A stretch of 64,000 bases of DNA from Spirochaetota bacterium (GTDB lineage Bacteria; Spirochaetota; B62-G9; DRHN01), in the NCBI GenBank assembly GCA_016934265.1, contig JAFGTF010000077.1, positions 1-64,000 of the forward strand, given 5' to 3'. This document shows positions 40,983 through 49,593 of this stretch, one piece after another; within the stretch, counting starts at the first letter, position 1, and every line of letters starts with the position of its first letter. Both the position numbers and the translations under genes were made by a program. The notes beneath the pieces are model-generated. The model had not been told where the DNA came from. It made no database searches and was given only the letters and a program-made list of their open reading frames with translations.

Positions 40983-41606
40983 ATGGCAGATTTCAAAGGG
41001 ATTGCAGAGACACTTATCGAAGGGAACGCGGATAAGGTGAAGGAACTAGTTCAAGCCGCCGTTGACGAGAATATAGAGCCCAAGAAGATACTCGATCAGG
41101 GACTGATTGCGGGCATGGAGGTCGTCGGCGTGAGGTTCAAGAATTGTGAAATCTACGTACCCGAGGTTTTGGTGAGCGCGCGCGCGATGCATGCGGGAAT
41201 GGATATCCTCGAGCCCCTGCTGGCGAAATCGGGAGTGAAGGCGAAGGGAACGTTCGTCATCGGTACGGTAAAAGGGGATCTGCACGATATAGGAAAGAAT
41301 CTCGTCGGTATGATGCTGAAAGGAGCCGGATGGAAGGTCGTCGACCTCGGAGTCGATATCGATGCCGACAAGTTTGTAGAGACCGCAATTGCGGAGGAAG
41401 CGGACGTCGTCGGGCTCAGTGCCCTGCTTACGACTACGATGGTCAATATGAAGAGCGTCATCGAGCTTGCGCAGGCGAAGGACTGCAAGGCGAAGTTCGT
41501 CGTGGGCGGCGCTCCTCTCACGAAGAGCTATGCGGACGAGATCGGGGCGGACGGGTACGCGCCGGACGCCGCTACTGCGGTCGAAATCGTACAGAGTCTA
41601 GTCTGA
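40983..41606 (+). CDS. Corrinoid (cobalamin-binding) protein of the methyltransferase type
   Basis: B12-binding helix-cap domain plus GTVKGDLHDIGKNLVGMMLKGAGWKVVDLGVD (DxHxxG motif). Confidence 0.93.
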   Translation: MADFKGIAETLIEGNADKVKELVQAAVDENIEPKKILDQGLIAGMEVVGVRFKNCEIYVPEVLVSARAMHAGMDILEPLLAKSGVKAKGTFVIGTVKGDLHDIGKNLVGMMLKGAGWKVVDLGVDIDADKFVETAIAEEADVVGLSALLTTTMVNMKSVIELAQAKDCKAKFVVGGAPLTKSYADEIGADGYAPDAATAVEIVQSLV

Positions 41607-41734
41607 GAACGGCGGGCAGGGCCGTTTTTTACCATGTAAAAACGTGTTTCTGTAATTTCCGGAAACCGGCGTAAGTATTGAAAGATGGCCGGACCTTCCG
41701 ATGCAACGACCTGCGGAAAGTTGGATTGTTCACA

Positions 41735-42274
41735 ATGGCGAGAAAGTTCCGTTCATGGAAGACGCTTCTCTCCGAAGAGGTCTTTTCGACTCCATGGATG
41801 AGTATCTTCCATAACCAGTTCGAGATGACGGGCGGCAGGCGCGGCAACTACTTCTATTTACACACGAATGGGAGCGCACTTATCGTCCCCGTTGCAAGCG
41901 ATGGAAAAATTATCCTCGTACGGCAGTATCGCTACCTCACGAACAGCGTCTCGCTCGAGCTTCCCTGCGGCGGCATCAAGGACGGCCAGGATGATGAGGC
42001 TGCGGCGCGGGCGGAGCTCGTCGAAGAGACGGGATTCGACTGCCAGAAGCTCAAGCGAGCAGGACGATTCCTTCCGTACAACGGTCTTTCGGACGAGTTC
42101 TGTACGGTATTCGTCGCATGGGGGCTTAGTGAAGTCGGACAACGTCCGGACGTGACGGAAGAGATAGAAGTGGTGAGCCTGTCCCCCGATGAGATCGATA
42201 AACTGGTCGAGCGGGGAAAGATTACCGACGGTATGACGATTGCGGGCTGGAAGCTCGCACAGAAGCACCTGTAA
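41735..42274 (+). CDS. NUDIX hydrolase (ADP-ribose pyrophosphatase-like)
   Basis: ELPCGGIKDGQDDEAAARAELVEETGF Nudix box. Confidence 0.9.
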   Translation: MARKFRSWKTLLSEEVFSTPWMSIFHNQFEMTGGRRGNYFYLHTNGSALIVPVASDGKIILVRQYRYLTNSVSLELPCGGIKDGQDDEAAARAELVEETGFDCQKLKRAGRFLPYNGLSDEFCTVFVAWGLSEVGQRPDVTEEIEVVSLSPDEIDKLVERGKITDGMTIAGWKLAQKHL

Positions 42275-42326
42275 CGTCCCTCAGTGCGTGCATTTGCGGC
42301 GCGAAAAACCGCCTCTTTTACTATCT

Positions 42327-43502
42327 TTATTCCTGAAGATAGAGCACTCTGACCCCGGTGACTCCTTCGATAGCCTGAATGCGGGAGATGCTCTCGTGGG
42401 AGATATCGCCGTCGATATCGATGATGTTGTACGCGGCGTGCTCCCTTGATCGGTTGAGCATATCGGCGATATTGATTTTCTCCTGCGCCATGATGTTCGT
42501 GATCTGTCCTACGACACCGGGTATGTTCCTGTTGCTTATGAGGATTCTCCTGTTGCCCGAGAACTGCATCTCGCAATCGGGAAAGTTTACCGAATTTTTT
42601 ATGTTTCCCCACTCCAAAAACTCTCTTGTCTGACATGCAGCCATGACGGCGCAGTTATCCTCCGCTTCGGGGGTGGAGGCGCCGAGATGCGGGATCGCGA
42701 GCGTGTGCTCCATCGACAGGGTTTCCGGGTCCGGGAAATCGGTTATATAGGAGGCTACCGTTCCGTCTTTCAGCGCCGCTGCCAGGTCTTTGTTCCGTAC
42801 CACCCCGCCCCTGGAAAAATTGAGGATCCTGACCCCCCGCTTCATCGCTTTGAATCTTTTGCTCGATATCATCCCCTCGGTGGCGTCGTCGAGCGGCACG
42901 TGTAGGGTAAGGTAATCCGATTCTCCCAGAAGGCCGTCCAGACTTTTTGCACGTATGACGTTTCTGGAAAGACCCCAGGCGGATTCGATCGAGATGAAAG
43001 GATCATAGCCGATTACGCGCATTCCCAGGGCAAGCGCATCGTTCGCAACCATTACTCCTATCGCTCCGAGTCCGATGACGCCGAGCGTCTTTCCTTTGAT
43101 CTCGGGACCTGCGAACCGTGACTTTTCCTTCTCGACGAGCTTCGTTATTTCGCCCATCTCTTTCTTAAGGGAATTCACCCAGGTCACGCCTTCTATGATC
43201 TTTCGGGATGAAAAAAAAAGTGCCGCCAGTACCAGTTCCTTTACGCTGTTTGCATTGGCACCCGGTGTATTGCAGACGACTATTCCACGGTCCGTGCACC
43301 TGTCGATCGGTATATTATTGGTCCCCGCCCCTGCACGGGCGATTATCTTTAAAGTAGGAGAAAGCTCCATGTCGAGCATTTTGTAGCTTCTCACGAGGAT
43401 CGCATCGGGGTCTCTGAAACTGTCGGATACTTCGTAGTATTCCTCAGGCAACTGTTCGAGCCCCATGCGGGAGATGGGGTTGAGTGTTCTGATCTTGAAC
43501 AT
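42327..43502 (-). CDS. serA: D-3-phosphoglycerate dehydrogenase-like 2-hydroxyacid dehydrogenase with ACT domain
   Basis: GKTLGVIGLGAIGVMVANDALALGMRVIGYDP; C-terminal ACT-like segment NRNIPGVVGQITNIMAQEKINIADML. Confidence 0.87.
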   Translation of the reverse strand: MFKIRTLNPISRMGLEQLPEEYYEVSDSFRDPDAILVRSYKMLDMELSPTLKIIARAGAGTNNIPIDRCTDRGIVVCNTPGANANSVKELVLAALFFSSRKIIEGVTWVNSLKKEMGEITKLVEKEKSRFAGPEIKGKTLGVIGLGAIGVMVANDALALGMRVIGYDPFISIESAWGLSRNVIRAKSLDGLLGESDYLTLHVPLDDATEGMISSKRFKAMKRGVRILNFSRGGVVRNKDLAAALKDGTVASYITDFPDPETLSMEHTLAIPHLGASTPEAEDNCAVMAACQTREFLEWGNIKNSVNFPDCEMQFSGNRRILISNRNIPGVVGQITNIMAQEKINIADMLNRSREHAAYNIIDIDGDISHESISRIQAIEGVTGVRVLYLQE

Positions 43503-43592
43503 CTGCGGTACGCCTCCTTTTTTCTGCGTATTGAAAGCGTCGTGACGAAGATATCACCGTCGGGTCGGGTCCGGAAAGTGTTTTATGGGTCG

Positions 43593-43760
43593 TTACTCGT
43601 AGATCCTCTCGATGAAGGTCAAGAAACCTTTCGGTCTGAAGAGGATGATGACGATGCCGCCCAACGCAGCGATCGACGTATAGGGGATGGCATCGACGAA
43701 TGCGAGTACTACAAGAACAATTACTGATAGTATTCGTAGCTGTGTTGATTGTTTCATCAT
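43593..43760 (-). CDS. Small hydrophobic membrane protein, 55 aa (not in supplied ORF track)
   Basis: RBS ACGGAGG 5-6 nt upstream; MMKQSTQLRILSVIVLVVLAFVDAIPYTSIAALGGIVIILFRPKGFLTFIERIYE, two hydrophobic segments. Confidence 0.7.
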   Translation of the reverse strand: MMKQSTQLRILSVIVLVVLAFVDAIPYTSIAALGGIVIILFRPKGFLTFIERIYE

Positions 43761-43941
43761 TACCTCCGTTGCCTGCGAACAGCATAGCAGCTATGGTGAG
43801 GCAAGTCAATACAAAACACCCCCGCCGCGGGAGAGGGGCCGTGGACAGGAGGCGGCAGGTAAAAATGCTTGACGTAACCTGCTTGTTATTGTACCTTTTT
43901 TCGAGTTTGTTGGAAAAAAAACTGAAAAAGGACAGGTATTT

Positions 43942-44307
43942 ATGGTTAATCTACTCTACGCGTACGGTATGACAGGCCAGACTCAGGGAGAGGGTTCCGG
44001 CGGCGGGAGTCCTATGTCTCTCATCTTCATGATCATCGCCATATTCGCGGTGATGTATTTTTTAATGATACGGCCGCAGCAGAAACAGAAGAAGCAGCAT
44101 CAGTCGATGCTCAGCCAGCTTTCGAAGGGAGATAAGATAGTCACGTCGGGCGGTATACACGCTACGGTCGTGGGAGTAAAGGACAACACGGTCATTATCA
44201 AGATAGCGGATAATGTCAAGGTTGAGGTGAACCGTTCGTCTATCAGCCAGGTTGTTTCTTCACGATCACAGAAGCAGCAAGAGGAGAAAACCCCTACATC
44301 CAAATAG
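43942..44307 (+). CDS. yajC: Preprotein translocase subunit YajC
   Basis: MYFLMIRPQQKQKKQHQSMLSQLSKGDKIVTSGGIHATVVG. Confidence 0.95.
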   Translation: MVNLLYAYGMTGQTQGEGSGGGSPMSLIFMIIAIFAVMYFLMIRPQQKQKKQHQSMLSQLSKGDKIVTSGGIHATVVGVKDNTVIIKIADNVKVEVNRSSISQVVSSRSQKQQEEKTPTSK

Positions 44308-44424
44308 CACTCGTGCCGGTATTTATCCCATACCGTAATTCGTATGCGACGTATTGAGCAGGAGCGTCGCGGGATGTCAGGGAAGCTGCTCCATCTATAA
44401 ACCTGCAGCAGTCTAGAGAGGGCC

Positions 44425-45915
44425 ATGAACAAAATCTTCAGGATCTTGATAATACTCATCGTAGTCGGCGTTGCGGTCTGGGGTTTTTCCTCCACCTACA
44501 TCTGGTATTTCCGGTATAGTAAAGAGGACAGGGATCTGACCAATCTTACCGCTGAGGAGCTGATGTATCTTCCTGAGGATAAACGGCTCGATATAAGGGA
44601 AAAGAAGAAGCTTCGTTCGAGGATCATCAACCTGGGACTCGACTTGCAGGGGGGCATACATATGGTCCTGGAGCCGGATTACGAGGAGATGGAACGGCGC
44701 CGGGGCGGTGAAAAGCTCACGCAGGCCGAGGTCAAGGACGCGATGCGGCGTGTTATGGAAATTCTGAGAAACCGGATCGACCAGTTCGGCGTGTCCGAGC
44801 CTTCCATTACGACCCAGGGTGAGGACCGGATCGTCGTCGAGCTTCCCGGCTCGAAAGACCCGGACAGGGCCAAGAACGTGGTCATGGGAAGAGGCCTGTT
44901 GGAGTTCAAGATAGTCGACGAGGAAACGAGCGGCAAGCTCGTGCGGGATATGTTCGACGGCGGCGGAAACCTTATCGACGGCTCCGTTATCCCGGATTCG
45001 TCCGAGCTCCGGTATGTATGGGAAAAGAACGAGTTCGACGTCATGGAACGGCAGAGGGCGGTCGTGGTCTACGACGAAGTGCTCCTCGATGGGAGCTACC
45101 TGAAAAAGGCCCAGGTGGCCGCAGACCAGTTCGGTAAGCCCGAAGTATTGTTTTCCCTCTCGACCGAGGGGGCGAAGCTCTTTGCGAAGGTTACGGAGGC
45201 AAATGTCGGCAAGCGGCTTGCCCTCGTGCTCGATAACAAGGTGCTGTACATGCCGATGATCAGAGAGCGGATACCGGGCGGAGAGGTTCGCGTCACCGGC
45301 GATTTCACCATGAAAGAGGCGCAGGACATGGCGCTCGTGCTTCGGGCCGGGGCATTTCCGGTGCCGCTGCAGATTGCCGAGGAGCGCACCATCGGGCCGT
45401 CGCTCGGTGAGGATACGATAAAGGCTGGCGTCAAGGCGGCCTATATCGCCGCGGCGCTCGTAGTTCTTTTTATGCTCGTATACTACAAGCTGTCGGGAAT
45501 CATCGCGAATATCGCGCTAGCGCTCAATATCTTCATTCTTCTCGGTATACTCGCCTGGCTGAATTTCACTCTCACGCTGCCCGGTATCGCGGGAATGATA
45601 CTCACCGTCGGTATGGCGGTCGATGCAAATGTGATCATCTTCGAGCGAATCAAGGAGGAGCTGAGAAGCGGAAAAACGCTGAACGCCGCTATACAGGGAG
45701 GATACGACAAGGCCTTCCGCACCATACTCGATGCGAATATCACGACGTTGATTGCGACGTTTGTGCTCTCGCAGTTCGTAAGCGGCCCGATCAAGGGATT
45801 CGCGGTCACTCTCAGCGTCGGTATCGTAGTCAATATGTTTACCTCCATATTCGTAACGAGGCTTTTGTTCGCAGTCGGGGTCGATATGTTCAGAGTCAAG
45901 AAGCTGTCAATATAA
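44425..45915 (+). CDS. secD: Protein translocase subunit SecD
   Basis: GLDLQGGIHMVLE; GMAVDANVIIFERIKEELRSGKTLNAAIQGGYDKAFRTILDANITTLIA. Confidence 0.97.
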   Translation: MNKIFRILIILIVVGVAVWGFSSTYIWYFRYSKEDRDLTNLTAEELMYLPEDKRLDIREKKKLRSRIINLGLDLQGGIHMVLEPDYEEMERRRGGEKLTQAEVKDAMRRVMEILRNRIDQFGVSEPSITTQGEDRIVVELPGSKDPDRAKNVVMGRGLLEFKIVDEETSGKLVRDMFDGGGNLIDGSVIPDSSELRYVWEKNEFDVMERQRAVVVYDEVLLDGSYLKKAQVAADQFGKPEVLFSLSTEGAKLFAKVTEANVGKRLALVLDNKVLYMPMIRERIPGGEVRVTGDFTMKEAQDMALVLRAGAFPVPLQIAEERTIGPSLGEDTIKAGVKAAYIAAALVVLFMLVYYKLSGIIANIALALNIFILLGILAWLNFTLTLPGIAGMILTVGMAVDANVIIFERIKEELRSGKTLNAAIQGGYDKAFRTILDANITTLIATFVLSQFVSGPIKGFAVTLSVGIVVNMFTSIFVTRLLFAVGVDMFRVKKLSI

Positions 45916-45937
45916 TTCGGCACGTGAAGGGTAGGAT

Positions 45938-46849
45938 ATGTTTCGCTCTCCTGATTTTACTATTGTGAAGTACCGTAAGTTTACCTATCTCCTGTCGGCG
46001 GCGATCATCGTAGCGGGCATTGTGAGCATCCTGCTGCAGGGCGGGTTGAGGATGGGGATCGATTTTGCAGGAGGCAACATCCTCCGGGTGGAGGTAACGA
46101 CCGAGGATGTGGATATAGCGGACGTACGTAACGTCCTCGTCGAAACGGGATATGGAAACGACGTCCAGAGAATCGACGACCCCGTAAAAAACCTATTTCT
46201 TCTTCGTACAAGGGCGTACGAACGCGACAACGACCGCGTGATTTCCGATATCAAGAATGCATTGATAGAGGAGTTCGGCGAGTCCAATACGGTATTCGAG
46301 CGAACGGATATAGTCGGTCCCAGAATATCGGCGTATCTTCTGCGGACATCCTATATCGTGGGAGCCGTTGCAATTGTCCTTATTTTATTGTATACTACAT
46401 TCAGGTTTAAATTCCGGTTCGGTGTTGCAGCGATAGTGGCACTCGTTCACGACGTGTTGATAGTCGTGAGCTTCATCTCCTTCTTCGGAAAGGAGATGGA
46501 TACCTATATCCTGGCTGCGATTCTCACCATAATCGGATATTCGCTCAACGATACGATCGTCGTATTCGACAGGGCGAGAGAGAATCTGAAGTCCCAGAAA
46601 GCGTACGACGATTACGAAAGCACCATAAACACGAGCATAAACCAGTCACTCTCCCGAACGGCGATAACGTCGTTGACTACTCTGCTCGTTCTCGTCGCGC
46701 TGATCGTATTCGGGGGAATGACGATGAGGGGTTTTGCGTTTGCCCTTATCGTCGGGGTTATTGCGGGCACGTATTCATCCATGTTCGTGGCGTCCGCGCT
46801 CGTTGTCGACTGGCATAGATGGAAGCCCGAAAAGGTAAAGAAGCTATAG
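45938..46849 (+). CDS. secF: Protein translocase subunit SecF
   Basis: GGLRMGIDFAGGNILRV; GYSLNDTIVVFDRARENL; follows secD. Confidence 0.97.
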   Translation: MFRSPDFTIVKYRKFTYLLSAAIIVAGIVSILLQGGLRMGIDFAGGNILRVEVTTEDVDIADVRNVLVETGYGNDVQRIDDPVKNLFLLRTRAYERDNDRVISDIKNALIEEFGESNTVFERTDIVGPRISAYLLRTSYIVGAVAIVLILLYTTFRFKFRFGVAAIVALVHDVLIVVSFISFFGKEMDTYILAAILTIIGYSLNDTIVVFDRARENLKSQKAYDDYESTINTSINQSLSRTAITSLTTLLVLVALIVFGGMTMRGFAFALIVGVIAGTYSSMFVASALVVDWHRWKPEKVKKL

Positions 46850-46912
46850 GGCGGGAGGAAGGGTTCGAATACCGAAAGCCGTATACATTTTTTTTCGTAA
46901 AGGAGCGGGGAG

Positions 46913-47326
46913 ATGGTCAAGAACAACGAATCGAAGATGATAGAAGAGAAGGATGTCGACACCGTCCTGGCTGAAGATATCGATTTTTCCGGAACGATGA
47001 AGTTCAAGAACTCGCTCATGATCAAGGGGAAGTTCGACGGCGAAATCGATGCGGAGGGACATCTCATCCTCGGTCCGAATGCGGTAATCAAGGCGACCAT
47101 ACGCACCGGGGTTCTTACCAATTACGGAAAAATCATAGGAAACGTCGAGGCAATCGATAAGATCGAGCTTTTACGGGGGGCGGAGCTCAACGGGGACGTT
47201 AAGACGCCCGACCTCATTGTCGAAAGCGGCTGTATACTAAACGGGAAATGCACAATGGGACCGCAGGTATACAACGCGCATAAGGGTGCGGGGCCGAAGG
47301 TGGTCGAATCGCAGGCTCACGACTAA
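46913..47326 (+). CDS. Bactofilin family protein
   Basis: LAEDIDFSGTMKFKNSLMIKGKFDGEIDAEGHLILGPNAVIKATIRTGVLTNYGKIIGNVEA beta-helix repeat pattern. Confidence 0.9.
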   Translation: MVKNNESKMIEEKDVDTVLAEDIDFSGTMKFKNSLMIKGKFDGEIDAEGHLILGPNAVIKATIRTGVLTNYGKIIGNVEAIDKIELLRGAELNGDVKTPDLIVESGCILNGKCTMGPQVYNAHKGAGPKVVESQAHD

Positions 47327-47416
47327 CACGAGTTGTATAGAGGCGGACCCGATCCCATACAGTTGATCGGCGCTGATACCCACGGTACTATTACACGCGC
47401 TAAAAGGTATGTTTGC

Positions 47417-48058
47417 ATGAAGAGAATCCCGTACCTTCTTTTTATCACAACGCTTTTTTTAGTCCCCTCGCTTCTCATATCCAGTTTCCAGCAGGGATAC
47501 GAGCTCTACAAGAAAGGGAAGTACTACGAGGCGGAGAAGATACTGCTGAAGGAAAAGGAGCTCTCCCCGAAAAATCTCGATGTCTACGCGGTGCTGGGAT
47601 GGTGTTACTACTATACAAGACGGTACCCTGCGGCAATAGAGATCAGTGAAGAGGGGCTTGCGATCAATCCGCAGGACACGAGGTTCCTTACTACGATAGG
47701 AAGGTCTCACCTCGAATTCAAACACTACAACGATGCCGTATCGTTCTTCGAAAAGTCGATCGCGATCGACCCTGATAATGCGTATACGTACTATTATCTC
47801 GGGAGAGTATATCTCGAACAGGGCCGTTACGCACTGGCGGAGACGGTGTTTTCGGCGGGTATCGCGCTGAATGACGACAAGTATGTCTTCTATCGCTACA
47901 GGGCGGAAACCTATGAGCGGCTTTTAGACTTCAAGTCGGCCGAAGCCGACTATAAACGGGCCCTTTCGCTGAAGCCAAACGATCCGGGCTTGAAGGAAGC
48001 ACTGATCCGCGTAATTAGCAAGCAGACTGAACAGGAGGAGGAATATTCCTCGCAGTAA
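47417..48058 (+). CDS. TPR-repeat protein with signal peptide
   Basis: MKRIPYLLFITTLFLVPSLLISS; TPR motifs AYTYYYLGRVYLEQGRYALAETVFSAGI. Confidence 0.82.
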   Translation: MKRIPYLLFITTLFLVPSLLISSFQQGYELYKKGKYYEAEKILLKEKELSPKNLDVYAVLGWCYYYTRRYPAAIEISEEGLAINPQDTRFLTTIGRSHLEFKHYNDAVSFFEKSIAIDPDNAYTYYYLGRVYLEQGRYALAETVFSAGIALNDDKYVFYRYRAETYERLLDFKSAEADYKRALSLKPNDPGLKEALIRVISKQTEQEEEYSSQ

Positions 48059-48074
48059 TCCATCACTATCTCCC

Positions 48075-48120
48075 GTTACCTCCCTCCACTTCCCTCCACC
48101 TCCCTCCACCTCCCGCCGCA
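48075..48120. repeat. 10-bp tandem repeat, pyrimidine-rich
   Basis: TCCCTCCACT-TCCCTCCACC-TCCCTCCACC-TCCCGCCGCA from 48081. Confidence 0.85.
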
Positions 48121-48246
48121 TACGGTTGTATCTGTGCCGGATGACGAAAATAAAGAAGAAGGGACGAAACTGAAGAACCGGTACAGTGGCCCAAGGGGCC
48201 ATGAACCGGGACTATCCGTCGACCTTGGAGAAAAAGGCGGACCGTT

Positions 48247-49593
48247 ATGCCAGAAAAATTAGCCGTTACTGTCCTCAATCACGGGTGCAAGCTGAACCAG
48301 TACGAGGGAGAGGCCCTTTTACAGCGGTTCTTAGATGCCGGGTACAAAAATGCGGAAACCGGAAGCGGAGAGCCTGCCGACATCGTGGTCGTCAACACCT
48401 GCACGGTAACCGAGAAAAGCGACAGAAAATCACGTCACACCATTCATAAGGCGGCGAAACGAAAACAGAGCGGAGGACTGCTCGTCGTCACCGGCTGCTA
48501 CGCCCAAACGGATCCCGACGTTTTAGCCGCGATCGAGGGTGTCGACATGATAGTGGGAATGAAAGACAAGCCGCGGCTGGTCGATCTCGTCTCGGCGCGT
48601 CTTGCAAACCGGCCCTTTCGCTTGGGTGTACCGTCTTCGCCGTTTTCCTATGTATCGGTGTATCCTTCCAGGTCGAGGGCGTTCGTGAAGGTGCAGGACG
48701 GATGCGATTCACGGTGCGCCTACTGCAAGGTGCCGATCGCCAGGGGCGGGTCGGTAAGCGGGGGGAGGGATGATATCGTGTCCTCCGTCCGGAAACTCGC
48801 AGAAAACGGATATCCCGAAATCGTGCTGACCGGAATTAATCTCGGCGACTACCGGGATGGAAACGTTCGACTCTCGGGGCTCATACGGCTTGTGCTTTTA
48901 AAAACGGAGCGCATCCGGATACGGCTGTCCTCACTGGAGCCCGCCTACTTCGAGGAGGGGCTCTTCGAGGTGATACCGGAAAAGAGGGTCGTCGGCCATT
49001 TCCATATACCGCTTCAGAGCGGTTCCGATAGAGTCCTCAAAGCGATGAACAGGCCGTACGATCTCGACCGCTACATGAGCCTCATAGAGAAGGTCAGGCA
49101 AAAAAAACCCGAGTCGCATATCGCAACCGACCTCATAGTCGGTTTTCCGACGGAAACCGAAGAGGATTTCCAGCACACGGTACGCGCGGTACGTGCCGCG
49201 GAATTCGCCTCCCTGCACGTATTCCGGTACTCGAAAAGAAACGGTACGAGCGGTGCGACCCTGCCCAACGGGGTTTCCCAAGAGGTGATAAAAAGAAGAA
49301 GCGAAAGGCTCATCGAGATGGGCAGGGATATGGACAGGAGTTTCAGGGAGCGGTTTATCGGTACGGCTCGGGAGGCCGTCTGTGAGGTACACGGCTCGAT
49401 CCTGACGGGAATCACCGACAACTACATCAGGGTAACGATCGAGAATGTCGATCCGGACAGGGTAGGATCGTATGAAAGAAGCCTCGTGCCCGTACTCATC
49501 AGGAAGGTCCGCTCCGAGGCCACGATCGGAAGACTGCAGGTTCGACCCCCCCGGTCCTCATGTCGTCGATCGGACCGAAGACAGAAGATCTAG
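48247..49593 (+). CDS. mtaB: Radical SAM methylthiotransferase, MtaB-like (t6A37-C2)
   Basis: LNHGCKLNQYEGEAL; VVNTCTVTEKSDRKSR; VQDGCDSRCAYCKVPIARG; HIPLQSGSDRVLKAMNRPY. Confidence 0.92.
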   Translation: MPEKLAVTVLNHGCKLNQYEGEALLQRFLDAGYKNAETGSGEPADIVVVNTCTVTEKSDRKSRHTIHKAAKRKQSGGLLVVTGCYAQTDPDVLAAIEGVDMIVGMKDKPRLVDLVSARLANRPFRLGVPSSPFSYVSVYPSRSRAFVKVQDGCDSRCAYCKVPIARGGSVSGGRDDIVSSVRKLAENGYPEIVLTGINLGDYRDGNVRLSGLIRLVLLKTERIRIRLSSLEPAYFEEGLFEVIPEKRVVGHFHIPLQSGSDRVLKAMNRPYDLDRYMSLIEKVRQKKPESHIATDLIVGFPTETEEDFQHTVRAVRAAEFASLHVFRYSKRNGTSGATLPNGVSQEVIKRRSERLIEMGRDMDRSFRERFIGTAREAVCEVHGSILTGITDNYIRVTIENVDPDRVGSYERSLVPVLIRKVRSEATIGRLQVRPPRSSCRRSDRRQKI

